From Amphritea atlantica (GTDB lineage: Bacteria; Pseudomonadota; Gammaproteobacteria; Pseudomonadales; Balneatricaceae), in contig CP073344.1 of NCBI GenBank assembly GCA_024397875.1, positions 921,001 to 985,000 on the forward strand: DNA of 64,000 bases, read 5' to 3'. Below, piece after piece: positions 9,219-18,032 of this stretch. Made by a program: the position numbers and the translations under genes. Under the pieces are notes generated by a model, which was not told the origin of the DNA, did no database searches, and was given only the letters and a program-made list of their open reading frames with translations. Each line of letters opens with the position of its first letter. The first letter of the stretch is position 1.

Positions 9219-10484
9219 GTGCAGTTTCATTCACAACGTCAGATGATTGCCGATGAAGTTCATGCCCGGCCATTTCAGCAACTGAGTCCACCTTTAAAGG
9301 TGCTGCATTTCGCTCTGATGCTGGGGGATAAAAGTATCGCAGAAGTGCGTAATGATATCTCTGAGTTTTTTCTTCAGTGTGGGGGGGAGGCGATGCAGCC
9401 GGAGGCCAGCTTCTGTTATCAGCAGCTGGAGTCACTGGCGCTGCGCTGGGAAGCGCATACTGAGTTTTATACTCTGACGCTGTATCAGAATCGGCTCGAT
9501 AAAGACTGGCAACAATCGGTCACCGGTCTTCCCGAGAACTGGAGTGACCAGCTTCCCGGTGAACTGATAACCGGGGTGCAGATACAGGTGATGGAACCTT
9601 CGGCCGAAGGCGATGAAGAGATGGCCAGAGAGGTGTTCAGAAACCATCAACTGATCGGTTCCCGTGTGATGCGGGGGGCGGCCCGTGTCTGGACCGATTT
9701 TCGTGCCGAAGGCGAATTTTATCTGGACCGGATTCTGGTGAAAAATATCCATATGCACGGCTACCAGTGCGGCCGGTTGATACAGCGTCTGTGTGAGATC
9801 GATACTTATCGTGCCGTAGCTTTGCTGGGGCTTGAGCCTGCCCGGCAGACGATGAAAGAAGTATCCCGGCTTGACCGGGAACTGGCTGAGATAACACTGA
9901 AATTAAGTGAGCTCGATAAGGGGGATGAATCTGAGACTCTGGATGCTCTGATGGCGTTGTCGGCCCAGGCAGAAGAGATCTCAGCGGATACCGTCAACCG
10001 GTTTTCAGCCTCCGATGCTTATTATGCGCTGGTTAGAATGAGGATCTCCGAGCTGGAAGAGATTCGTATAGAGGGGTTGCAAACCCTTGAGCAATTTATT
10101 GAACGCCGGGTAGACCCGGCGATGCGTACCTGGCAGGCGGCGGCCCAGCGACTTGAGCGCCTGTCTCAGCGCATAGCCCGTTGCAGTGATCTGCTTCGTT
10201 CCCGGGTTGATTTGTCAACTGAGCAGAAAATTCACGGTCTGCTCAGTTCGATGAATAAACGCACCCGGCGTCAGCTTAATCTGCAGGCGAAACTGGAAAC
10301 CTTCTCTATTATCGTCGTGACTTACTATGTTTTCGATCTGGTGGAGCGCACCATTCGCCATCTGACTTCGGGTGAGCCCCGGGAAATGGCGATTCACTGG
10401 CTTAGCTACTCTCTGCCCGTGGTTGTTCTGATGGTCTGGTGGTATGTTCGCCGTATCACCAAAGAGTTTAAGTCAGATGATTAA
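9219..10484 (+). CDS. DUF3422 family membrane protein
   Basis: A 421-residue protein matching DUF3422 by its N-terminal IADEVHARPFQ motif and overall length. The long soluble part includes predicted coiled-coil stretches (about 215-250 and 285-345), and two membrane helices near the C-terminus (about 355-375, 390-410) end in WWYVRRITKEF. Starts at GTG 9219 with GGAGAG upstream. Function is not established for the family; the architecture suggests an inner-membrane protein with a large cytosolic domain. It is directly followed by the SRP RNA promoter. Confidence 0.85.
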   Translation: MQFHSQRQMIADEVHARPFQQLSPPLKVLHFALMLGDKSIAEVRNDISEFFLQCGGEAMQPEASFCYQQLESLALRWEAHTEFYTLTLYQNRLDKDWQQSVTGLPENWSDQLPGELITGVQIQVMEPSAEGDEEMAREVFRNHQLIGSRVMRGAARVWTDFRAEGEFYLDRILVKNIHMHGYQCGRLIQRLCEIDTYRAVALLGLEPARQTMKEVSRLDRELAEITLKLSELDKGDESETLDALMALSAQAEEISADTVNRFSASDAYYALVRMRISELEEIRIEGLQTLEQFIERRVDPAMRTWQAAAQRLERLSQRIARCSDLLRSRVDLSTEQKIHGLLSSMNKRTRRQLNLQAKLETFSIIVVTYYVFDLVERTIRHLTSGEPREMAIHWLSYSLPVVVLMVWWYVRRITKEFKSDD

Positions 10485-10549
10485 TGGTTGTTTTTTAAAC
10501 ATTTTTTGCAGTCGATAGCGGTAGTTTTCAGTCTGACCTGCAATCCTGT

Positions 10550-10577
10550 TTGCATCTGTCGGACAGGCTGTTATACT
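10550..10577 (+). promoter_or_regulatory. Sigma-70 type promoter of the SRP RNA gene
   Basis: -35 TTGCAT (10550-10555) and -10 TATACT (10572-10577) with a 16-bp spacer. A leader of about 40 nt with hairpin GTCTCG-TT-CGAGAC precedes the mature RNA and would need 5' processing. Confidence 0.75.
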
Positions 10578-10619
10578 GCGCGCCTGTCTCGTTCGAGACG
10601 ACCTTAAGTGGTCACGTTA

Positions 10620-10733
10620 TGGTGGCTCCATTGGTCCTCCCGCAACGATAAACCGTGAACCTGGTCAGGCCCGGAAGGGAGCAGCCACAGCGGTGGATTC
10701 GTGTGCCGGGATGTGGCTGGTGGGGCTGCCCCC
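10620..10733 (+). ncRNA. ffs: Signal recognition particle 4.5S RNA
   Basis: Matches bacterial small SRP RNA through its length. The 5' strand carries TCCTCCCGCAACG as in E. coli, the tip of helix 8 carries GGCCC-GGAA-GGGAGCAGCC with the GNRA tetraloop that binds the Ffh M domain, and the 3' strand carries GTGTGCCGGGATGTGGCTGG. It forms the ribosome-targeting particle with Ffh. The terminal helix is imperfect (GGUGGC against GCUGCCCCC). No T-rich terminator follows at once; instead a tandem array of the gene's own diverged 3' portion begins. Confidence 0.95.
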
Positions 10734-11773
10734 AATCCCCATATCTTATATTTTAAACTTAACTGCACATTTTTTGCGGTTGTCTTTATTTGCTGAACCA
10801 TCTCCGGCCCAGAAGGAAGCAGGCTAACCCCTACGAGTCGGTGGATTCGTGCGCCGGGATGTGGCTGGTGGGGCTGCCCCCAATCCCCATATCTTATATT
10901 TTAAACTTAACTGCACATTTTTTGCGGTTGTCTTTATTTGCTGAACCATCTCCGGCCCAGAAGGAAGCAGGCTAACCCCTACGAGTCGGTGGATTCGTGT
11001 GCCGGGATGTGGCTGGTGGGGCTGCCCCCAATCCCCATATCTTATATTTTAAACTTAACTGCACATTTTTGCGGTTGTCTTTATTTGCTGAACCATCTCC
11101 GGCCCAGAAGGGAGCAGGCTAACCCCTACAAGTCGGTGGATTCGTGTGCCGGGATGTGGCTGGTGGGGCTGCCCCCAATCCCCATATCTTATATTTTAAA
11201 CTTAACTGCACATTTTTTGCGGTTGTCTTTATTTGCTGAACCATCTCCGGCCCAGAAGGAAGCAGGCTAACCCCTACGCGTCGGTGGATTCGTGCGCCGG
11301 GATGTGGCTGGTGGGGCTGCCCCCAATCCCCATATCTTATATTTTAAACTTAACTGCACACTTTTTGCGGTTGTCTTTATTTGCTGAACCATCTCCGGCC
11401 CAGAAGGGAGCAGGCTAACCCCTACAAGTCGGTGGATTCGTGTGCCGGGATGTGGCTGGTGGGGCTGCCCCCAATCCCCATATCTTATATTTTAAACTTA
11501 ACTGCACATTTTTTGCGGTTGTCTTTATTTGCTGAACCATCTCCGGCCCAGAAGGAAGCAGGCTAACCCCTACGCGTCGGTGGATTCGTGCGCCGGGATG
11601 TGGCTGGTGGGGCTGCCCCCAATCCCCATATCTTATATTTTAAACTTAACTGCACATTTTTTGCGGTTGTCTTTATTTGCTGAACCATCTCCGGCCCAGA
11701 AGGAAGCAGGCTAACCCCTACGCGTCGGTGGATTCGTGTGCCGGGATGTGGCTGGTGGGGCTGCCCCCAATCC
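10734..11773 (+). repeat. Tandem array: seven 148-bp units carrying a diverged partial SRP RNA
   Basis: Each unit holds about 75 bp of AT-rich spacer (from AATCCCCATATC to TTATTTGCTGAACC) and then a partial copy of the SRP RNA from about its nucleotide 33 to its 3' end. Units are 148 bp except one of 147 bp. The 3' halves (GGTGGATTCGTG to GGGGCTGCCCCC) are almost identical to ffs, while the helix 8 tip is altered: AGAA replaces the GGAA loop, GCAGGC replaces GCAGCC, and about 8 bases are inserted. Point variants show that units 3-4 and 5-6 form a duplicated dimer. The last unit runs into unique sequence with CTTTTT. The 61-residue frames within are repeat artefacts. Confidence 0.92.
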
Positions 11774-12095
11774 CTCCTCCATATCTTTTTCTCTGTCTGT
11801 ATTGGGCAAATCGTATCTGAATGGTTTTATTCCGAAGCTTTCTTCTTGCTGCTCACTTTTCACACTTATAAAACTCAGTATTAATCGACGAAAAATTCGA
11901 CACAAGGCTGGCTGGAAAATTAGAGACCGGCCAGATTCGCCGTCGGGTTTGGCAGCGTGCAGTCTATTCTGAGTTATATTTGTCTCTATAAAGGTACAAA
12001 GTGTCTTTTATAGGAATAATTCCTATGCTTATTCTCTGTCTTGCCTGTTATATTCCCCCTGATTTTTTCTAATGTTCTTATAGGGATTGTTGAGT

Positions 12096-12650
12096 ATGAA
12101 AAAGGCACTTTTAGGTTTAGGTATTATCGCTGCATTAACGCCGGTTATGGCTAGTGCCGAAGGCGGTTATTTGGGTGCTTCTTATGGACGAACTGAAGTT
12201 CAGTTAACAGGAGCAGAGAAAGCTGCTTTTAATGATCTGGGTTTTTCTGAGATTGATGAAGTCGATCAGGGATTTAAAGTGTTTGGTGGCTATCGTTTCC
12301 ACCGCAACTTTGCGCTGGAAGGCTTCTATGCTGATCTGGGTGATGCTGAGTTTTCAAACGGAGCGGTAACTATCAAGTCTGCAACAGATGGTTATGGTTT
12401 GTCCGCAGTAGGATTGCTCCCAGTAACGGAGCAAATTGATCTGTTTGCCAAAGTGGGTATGTTTCACTGGAGTGTTGATGCAACGTCTAATGTAAATATA
12501 TCGGCCGGCGATGATGGCACTGATGGCACTTATGGTATTGGCGCTGCTTATAATATGAAGACGGTCTCGCTGCGTGCCGAATTTGAACGTTTCGATATCG
12601 GTGGCGATGATGTTGATATGATCTCCGCGGGTGTACAGATCAACTTCTAA
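12096..12650 (+). CDS. Outer-membrane beta-barrel protein (OmpA/OprF N-domain-like)
   Basis: A 184-residue secreted protein. Residues 1-22 are a Sec signal peptide (KKALLGLGIIAALTPVMASA, cleavage after ASA). The mature part alternates short amphipathic strands (GGYLGASYGRTEVQL, FKVFGGYRFHRNFALEGFYADL, VSLRAEFERFDIG) and ends in an aromatic residue (VQINF), the usual Bam recognition signal. This fits an eight-stranded barrel as in PF13505-type proteins; there is no peptidoglycan-binding domain. ATG 12096 has AGGGA upstream. Function may be structural or surface protection. Confidence 0.85.
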   Translation: MKKALLGLGIIAALTPVMASAEGGYLGASYGRTEVQLTGAEKAAFNDLGFSEIDEVDQGFKVFGGYRFHRNFALEGFYADLGDAEFSNGAVTIKSATDGYGLSAVGLLPVTEQIDLFAKVGMFHWSVDATSNVNISAGDDGTDGTYGIGAAYNMKTVSLRAEFERFDIGGDDVDMISAGVQINF

Positions 12651-12882
12651 GCCCTCTCTTGTCGGATGCCTTATCCCTTATAAGGCGTCCGATAAACACG
12701 ATCCACAGACGCGATATAGTCAGCTTTGAGCATGAAGTCATGCCAATTATAATTCTGCGTTTCGTTCATCAATTTTATAACTCTGTTCCTGCCCGCTTAT
12801 TACTCAAAATCACACCTTTTTAAGCTCACGCCTGAGCCTTCCTGTTTTAGAATAAGCTGAGTTAAATCAAAGGCTGGGTGAG

Positions 12883-14370
12883 ATGTTGGCTAATATTATG
12901 CCTCAGGGAACAGATGAGTGGGTTGAAAGGATCAGCGAGCATGAGTTGCCGGCTTTGTGTTCGACTATCCGTGAGATCGAGAAGATCTCGAAAGATGATA
13001 TCTCTTCACTGGCCAGACTGGGTCAGTCGGTGCTGCATGATCATGCGCTGACTACGGCTATTCTTAAAGTGGCGAACAGCGCCGGTTATATGGGGCGCAA
13101 TCCTGTCACGACGGTCAGTCGGGCCTCTGTTGTACTGGGGCTCAACCGGATCAAAAATATCTGTATCACTGCCAAAATGCTCAGCAGTCTGTTGAAAAAC
13201 AGGAAGCTGACTCCCGGGGTGTATGAGCGGTTGCTGAAGTTGATGGCGCAGTCGTTTCATGCCGGGATGATTGCCAGGATGATGATGCAGGATTATGAGG
13301 AGGATGTTCAGGAAGAGGCCTTTATTGCCGCCTTGCTGAACCGTTTTGGTGAGAGCGCTTTCTGGAGTATGGGCGGTCCGGTAACGGTCGAGCTGGATAA
13401 GCTGTTACGACAAAAGCCGTTTGCCAGACAGAAAGATGTTGCCTGTATCGTGCAGCAGAGGCTCGGCACTACCTTTGAGGATATGAGTCTGGGGCTGGCC
13501 AGTTCCTGGAATATGGGGAGTGTGCTGATCAGTTCTCTGGAGGAGCCCGAGCTGCGTACTCCTGAGCTGCGCTGCGTAAACCTGGCAGTTAGAATGAGCG
13601 CGATACTGGCAAATCCGAACCATAATCGCAGTGAACTGGATAAGCTGCTGACAGAGATCGCTGATCTGACCAAGTGGGATAAGCGGGATCTGCTGGCCAG
13701 GGTGGAGCAGTGTTCTGAAGAGACCGTTGAGCTGTTACGCACTTATGGGGCGGGGGTCTTAACCCGCTATATCAGCCATGATCTGATCTCCCAGGTGGAC
13801 AGCGAAGCAGATCCGGTTGTGGAAGAGTTGAGTGATCAGGCACTGCAGCTCCGGATTCTGCGCGAGTTGGCGTTTTTGCCCAATGAGAATGCTGATTTTA
13901 ATCTGGTTGTACAAACCGCGTTAGAAGGCATTCAACGGGGTATACGGATGCGCCGCGCCATTGTTTTTCTGAAGTCCCGTGAACGGGGCTGCCTGATGCC
14001 CCGGTTTATATCGGCACCGGACTTTAATCAGATCAAGCGGGAGTTTGTGGTCAGTCTCAAAGGTTCGCCGAATATTTTTACCCATGTACTTAATAGCCGG
14101 CAGCCGGTCTGGGTGGATAATCTCAATGCACCCAAATGGCGGGCCTATCTGGACGGCTCAGTGCGGCAATTGGTGAGCAATGATGGTTTTTTTATCGCGC
14201 CTATAATCTGGGGTAAGCACTGTGTGGGGCTGTTTTATGCCGACCGCAAAGACCCCTCTGAGCAGGCCGATCATCCACCGCTGAGTGAGGATGACTTTAT
14301 GGCCTTTACGCTGTTTGCCCAGCAGACCAATATCTGCTTTTCACTGATTATTAAAAACACTGAACGTTGA
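12883..14370 (+). CDS. HDOD domain protein with C-terminal GAF domain
   Basis: A 495-residue cytosolic signalling protein. Residues about 15-215 form an HDOD domain (ELPALCSTIREIEKI, DHALTTAILKVANSAGYMGRNPVTTVSRASVVLGL), a catalytically degenerate HD fold found next to regulators of c-di-GMP, motility and stress. After a helical linker, residues about 330-490 resemble a GAF domain (RAIVFLKSRERGCL..., ending FTLFAQQTNICFSLI). GAF would sense a small ligand. ATG 12883 has GGGTGAG upstream. It stands alone and is followed by a strong terminator. Confidence 0.85.
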   Translation: MLANIMPQGTDEWVERISEHELPALCSTIREIEKISKDDISSLARLGQSVLHDHALTTAILKVANSAGYMGRNPVTTVSRASVVLGLNRIKNICITAKMLSSLLKNRKLTPGVYERLLKLMAQSFHAGMIARMMMQDYEEDVQEEAFIAALLNRFGESAFWSMGGPVTVELDKLLRQKPFARQKDVACIVQQRLGTTFEDMSLGLASSWNMGSVLISSLEEPELRTPELRCVNLAVRMSAILANPNHNRSELDKLLTEIADLTKWDKRDLLARVEQCSEETVELLRTYGAGVLTRYISHDLISQVDSEADPVVEELSDQALQLRILRELAFLPNENADFNLVVQTALEGIQRGIRMRRAIVFLKSRERGCLMPRFISAPDFNQIKREFVVSLKGSPNIFTHVLNSRQPVWVDNLNAPKWRAYLDGSVRQLVSNDGFFIAPIIWGKHCVGLFYADRKDPSEQADHPPLSEDDFMAFTLFAQQTNICFSLIIKNTER

Positions 14371-14395
14371 TATATCAATAATGGTATTGCATAAA

Positions 14396-14433
14396 ACAGA
14401 CAGCGGGAGCTGACGCTCCCGCTGTCTGTTTTT
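14396..14433 (+). terminator. Strong Rho-independent terminator after the HDOD-GAF gene
   Basis: A 15-bp perfect stem (ACAGACAGCGGGAGC / GCTCCCGCTGTCTGT) around TGAC, followed by TTTT. It also serves the convergent small gene. Confidence 0.92.
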
Positions 14434-14457
14434 AACTAAATGATTGAGGTGGATTAT

Positions 14458-14640
14458 TTAGCGGGACGTCAGTTCGCTGCTTTCCAGAGAAACCGGTTCA
14501 TCGCTGGTTAGCCAGCAGGGAATCTCTTCGGTAATGATGCTGACAGGACAGTGGGGATCCTGAAAGCGGATGATCTCCTGTTGTTCGATTAAGCGATGAC
14601 GGCGTATCGTGTACTCGTTTGCACTGTTTGCTTTTTGCAT
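14458..14640 (-). CDS. Small hypothetical protein, about 60 residues
   Basis: No family recognised. The product is acidic at its C-terminus (TSDEPVSLESSELTSR), with a central IRFQDPHCPVSIITEEIPCW segment holding two cysteines, and no membrane helix. Start at ATG 14640 fits a GAGG eight bases upstream; ATG 14646 is too close to that site, and ATG 14679 has no visible site, though it would give 73 residues. It faces the strong bidirectional terminator convergently. Confidence 0.5.
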   Translation of the reverse strand: MQKANSANEYTIRRHRLIEQQEIIRFQDPHCPVSIITEEIPCWLTSDEPVSLESSELTSR

Positions 14641-14856
14641 CTCCATGTCCTCGCAAGATAGAAGATTGTTGTTGTCCATGTAAGTTAGACTATTTATTGA
14701 GAGTTAGCGAAAGAACAGTTTTCATGTAAAACGGGAATCACCGGACGAAACGCAATTTAGTTACCACTTAATCGCCGGTTTCACTGGCGATATAGGGCGG
14801 TTACCGTTAGCATTGGTAGCCATGAATAAACACCCCTCTCATATAGATTTGCAGCG

Positions 14857-17001
14857 ATGAGTTATCAGGTACTGGCGCGTAAATGGCGTCCCGCTAAGTT
14901 TCAGGAAATGGTCGGGCAGGAGCATGTGCTCAAGGCTCTGGTGAATGCGCTGGATGATGACCGGTTGCATCATGCATATCTGTTTACCGGCACCCGGGGT
15001 GTCGGTAAAACATCGATTGCCCGGTTGTTTGCCAAGTCACTGAACTGCGAGACCGGAGTATCGTCCACTCCCTGTGGCGAATGTTCAGCCTGCCGGGAGA
15101 TCAGTGAAGGCCGCTTTGTCGATCTGATCGAAGTGGATGCGGCGTCCCGGACCAAAGTGGAAGATACCCGTGAGCTGATGGAAAATGTCCAGTACGCGCC
15201 CACCCACGGTCGTTTCAAAGTGTACCTCATTGACGAGGTGCACATGCTCTCCACTCACTCGTTTAATGCGTTGCTGAAAACGCTGGAAGAGCCGCCTCCC
15301 CACGTTAAATTTCTGCTGGCCACCACTGATCCGCAGAAACTGCCGGTGACGATTCTGTCCCGCTGTCTGCAGTTCAATCTGAAGAATATGATCCCGGAGC
15401 GGATCGTTGAGCATCTTTGTCACGTGCTGACAGCGGAGAGTATTCCTTACGAAGAGCCCGCCCTGTGGCTGTTAGCCCGTTCCGCCGATGGTTCGATGCG
15501 GGATGCGCTGAGCCTGACCGATCAGGCGATCGCCTTTGGTGCCGGTTCCGTGGTCGAGGCCGATGTCCGGGCGATGCTCGGCACCATTGATCAGCGTCTG
15601 GTATACCGTTTGGTGGACAGCCTGGCCGCCCATGATGCCAAAGGGTTGTTGACGACGGTTGACGAACTTGCCCGTTATTCCCCTGATTACAATGCGGTGC
15701 TCGGTGATCTGATCAGCCTGATGCACCGGATAGCTCTGGCTCAGATCGTACCGGATGCGGTAGATAACGGTTTGGGTGACCGTGATCTGGTGCTGGATCT
15801 GGCGGGTAAACTGACCGCTGAAGATGTTCAGCTGTTTTATCAGACCGCGCTGATGGGACGTAAAGATCTGCCCTTTGTACCGGATGCCCGGGAAGGGCTG
15901 GAGATGACCCTGATGCGCATGCTGGCGTTCCGTCCGGTATCGATGAGTCATCAGGGGTTAAGTCAGCCAAAGGCATCTGATACTGTTTCCAGTGCCACAT
16001 CTGCACCACAGAGTGAAGCCGCAGCGAATACTGTAAACCCGGAGGCCGCTCAGCCAGCGCCTGAACCACAACCTGACAGCACACCCAAGCCACAATCGGG
16101 TTCAGCGTCAGAGGCACCGTCGGGCTTAGCGTCGGACATGCAACAGGAGTCGCCTCCGGATTATGACGAATCCTATCTGCAGGGTGGTTATGAGGATCTG
16201 CCGGGAAAAAAGCCTGAAGCTGATGCAGCACCGCCAGCGGCTGCGGGGCCTTCTGCTGTAATAGCGCAAGCGACCCGACCAGCCGTTGATCTGCCCTGGG
16301 AAGATAACACTCCGTCAGTGCCGCAACCGGTTGCTAGCCCGGCCAGCACTGCCATTGGTACAGAGCGTCCTGAGCCGGTAGCCAGTTCAGGGCAGATAAA
16401 CAGCCCTGAGCCTAAAATCAGCCTTGAGCCGAAAAAAAGCCCTGAGTCGAAAAGCAGCTTCGAACCCGTGGTAAACCCGGAACCGGTTAATCGTCCCGAG
16501 CGGGGGGCAATCCCGGATCAGGCCGCGATCCGCCAGATTGACTCCGGGGTTAATCAAGCGGCACCTGACTCTGTCGCGGTGATCGAACCAGACGCTGACG
16601 TGAGTAAAGAGATCGGACAGTTCAGTCCTGATCAGTGGGTGCTGCTGGTTGAACTGATCGGGCTGACCGGCATGACTTACAGTATCGCATCCAATACCTC
16701 TCTGGAGGCTGTTGGGGATTGCTGGCGCTTTCATTACACCAATGAGCAGAAAGCGCTGCTCAGCGAGACCCATGTCGAGCGTATACGTGAGTCGATAGGT
16801 CATTATTTTAACCGGCCGGTTGAGGTAGAATTCAACCTAGGCATTTATGGTCGTGAGACTCCCAGCCAGTATCGCGACCGGAAACGGGCGGAACGCCTGG
16901 CAGAGGCGGTCAGCTCAATTCAGAATGATCCGGTGGTTCAGTCGGTGATTGAGCGGTTTGCCGCCAGTATTGATCTTCAGTCGGTGCAGCCAATCGATTG
17001 A
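14857..17001 (+). CDS. dnaX: DNA polymerase III subunits tau and gamma
   Basis: Clamp-loader ATPase, 714 residues as tau. The AAA+ module shows Walker A GTRGVGKTS (45-53), a zinc module with spaced cysteines (NCETGV...CGECSAC), Walker B region LIDEVHML and sensor-1 LLATTDPQKLP. Domain III ends near 370; a long Pro/Ala/Ser/Glu-rich linker (about 370-580) follows, then the tau-specific C-terminal domains that bind DnaB and the polymerase alpha subunit. A -1 frameshift signal at 16206-16212 would give a 453-residue gamma. First gene of a run with ybaB and recR, the usual gammaproteobacterial order. The linker holds repeated SPEPK/SLEPK/SPESK-like units (about 514-535), which is unusual. Confidence 0.97.
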   Translation: MSYQVLARKWRPAKFQEMVGQEHVLKALVNALDDDRLHHAYLFTGTRGVGKTSIARLFAKSLNCETGVSSTPCGECSACREISEGRFVDLIEVDAASRTKVEDTRELMENVQYAPTHGRFKVYLIDEVHMLSTHSFNALLKTLEEPPPHVKFLLATTDPQKLPVTILSRCLQFNLKNMIPERIVEHLCHVLTAESIPYEEPALWLLARSADGSMRDALSLTDQAIAFGAGSVVEADVRAMLGTIDQRLVYRLVDSLAAHDAKGLLTTVDELARYSPDYNAVLGDLISLMHRIALAQIVPDAVDNGLGDRDLVLDLAGKLTAEDVQLFYQTALMGRKDLPFVPDAREGLEMTLMRMLAFRPVSMSHQGLSQPKASDTVSSATSAPQSEAAANTVNPEAAQPAPEPQPDSTPKPQSGSASEAPSGLASDMQQESPPDYDESYLQGGYEDLPGKKPEADAAPPAAAGPSAVIAQATRPAVDLPWEDNTPSVPQPVASPASTAIGTERPEPVASSGQINSPEPKISLEPKKSPESKSSFEPVVNPEPVNRPERGAIPDQAAIRQIDSGVNQAAPDSVAVIEPDADVSKEIGQFSPDQWVLLVELIGLTGMTYSIASNTSLEAVGDCWRFHYTNEQKALLSETHVERIRESIGHYFNRPVEVEFNLGIYGRETPSQYRDRKRAERLAEAVSSIQNDPVVQSVIERFAASIDLQSVQPID
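16192..16217 (+). promoter_or_regulatory. Programmed -1 ribosomal frameshift signal in dnaX
   Basis: Slippery heptamer A-AAA-AAG at 16206-16212 in the correct register (GGA AAA AAG). An internal Shine-Dalgarno-like GAGGA (16192-16196) sits about 10 bases upstream. After slippage the next codons are GCC then TGA (16212-16217). Downstream sequence can form small hairpins (CCGC-CA-GCGG; GCAGC...GCTGC). This matches the E. coli dnaX arrangement part for part. Confidence 0.85.
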
Positions 17002-17083
17002 GTCAGGATGTTAAACCGGAAAAATTTGCGAACAGATTAAACACGGGTGTGACGCCCGGGCTTTAAAACAGGCGAGGAAGAAT

Positions 17084-17410
17084 ATGATGAAAGGTGGCAT
17101 GGGTAACCTGATGAAGCAGGCTCAGAAGATGCAGGCTGATATGCAGAAAGCACAGGAAGAGATCGCTAAGGCTGAGGTCAATGGCGAGTCCGGTGCCGGT
17201 CTGGTGAAGATTGTGATGAATGGTCGTCACGATGTGCGCAGTGTCGCGATTGATGAGAGCCTGATGGAAGAGGATAAAGAGATCCTTGAAGACCTGATTG
17301 CAGCCGCTGTTAACGATGCGGTTCGCAAAGTTGAAGCAGAGACGCAAGAGCGTATGGCGAAAGTGACCGGTGGCATGGGTATGCCACCGGGCTTTAATAT
17401 GCCGTTCTGA
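17084..17410 (+). CDS. ybaB: YbaB/EbfC family nucleoid-associated protein
   Basis: A 108-residue DNA-binding protein. It starts with the typical methionine- and glycine-rich [23 protein letters not shown] helix, continues with [26 protein letters not shown] and ends in a Met/Gly/Pro tail. The family forms dimers that bind DNA with little sequence preference. Spaced 82 bases behind dnaX and 15 bases before recR, it belongs to the dnaX-ybaB-recR operon. Confidence 0.95.
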   Translation: MMKGGMGNLMKQAQKMQADMQKAQEEIAKAEVNGESGAGLVKIVMNGRHDVRSVAIDESLMEEDKEILEDLIAAAVNDAVRKVEAETQERMAKVTGGMGMPPGFNMPF

Positions 17411-17425
17411 GCCTGAGTAAACACG

Positions 17426-18025
17426 ATGTCCTTTAGTCCTCTGATTCAGGAACTGATTGATGCCTTTCGCGTGCTGCCTGGGGTCGGCCCGAAAACGGCT
17501 CAGCGTATGGCGTTTCATCTGCTGGAGCGGGACCGCAGTGGTGCTGGCACGCTGGCAACAGCGCTGACGGTAGCGGCGGAGAAAGTCGGCCATTGCAGCA
17601 GTTGCCGAACCCTGTCAGAGAATGAGCTGTGTTCGATCTGTGCCGATAACAGTCGTGATGAGTCGCAGATCTGTGTGCTGGAATCGCCGGTGGATATGCT
17701 CGCGATTGAACAGACCGGTGGCTTCAATGGCGGTTATTTTGTGCTGATGGGCCACCTGTCGCCGATCGATGGTATTGGTCCGGATGATCTGGGGCTGGAT
17801 CTGCTGTTTAAGCGACTGGAATCGGGCGCAGTAAAAGAGATGATTCTGGCAACTAACCCAACCGTTGAAGGCGAAGCAACCGCACACTTTATTGCCGAAC
17901 AGATAAAACATCTGGATATCCGGGTGACCCGTATTGCCCATGGCGTGCCGGTGGGCGGCGAGCTGGAATATGTTGATGGTGGCACACTCGCCCATGCAAT
18001 GGCCGGTCGCCGGTCGATGAACTGA
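17426..18025 (+). CDS. recR: Recombination mediator protein RecR
   Basis: RecFOR pathway protein of 199 residues that helps load RecA at gaps. An N-terminal helix-hairpin-helix ([17 protein letters not shown]), a four-cysteine zinc motif ([16 protein letters not shown]) and a Toprim domain ([26 protein letters not shown]...) are all in order, with full family length and the C-terminal Walker-like [20 protein letters not shown]. Starts 15 bases after ybaB. Confidence 0.97.
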   Translation: MSFSPLIQELIDAFRVLPGVGPKTAQRMAFHLLERDRSGAGTLATALTVAAEKVGHCSSCRTLSENELCSICADNSRDESQICVLESPVDMLAIEQTGGFNGGYFVLMGHLSPIDGIGPDDLGLDLLFKRLESGAVKEMILATNPTVEGEATAHFIAEQIKHLDIRVTRIAHGVPVGGELEYVDGGTLAHAMAGRRSMN

Positions 18026-18032
18026 GGTACTG

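Noticed and set aside
10790..11714. Five to six near-identical 61-residue open frames in the SRP array
   Set aside because: They run through the structured 3' half of the SRP RNA copies and repeat only because the DNA repeats; no ribosome sites and no family match.
10734..11773. Tandem array as a CRISPR
   Set aside because: Unit and spacer are both conserved, and units are 148 bp with homology to ffs; no cas genes.
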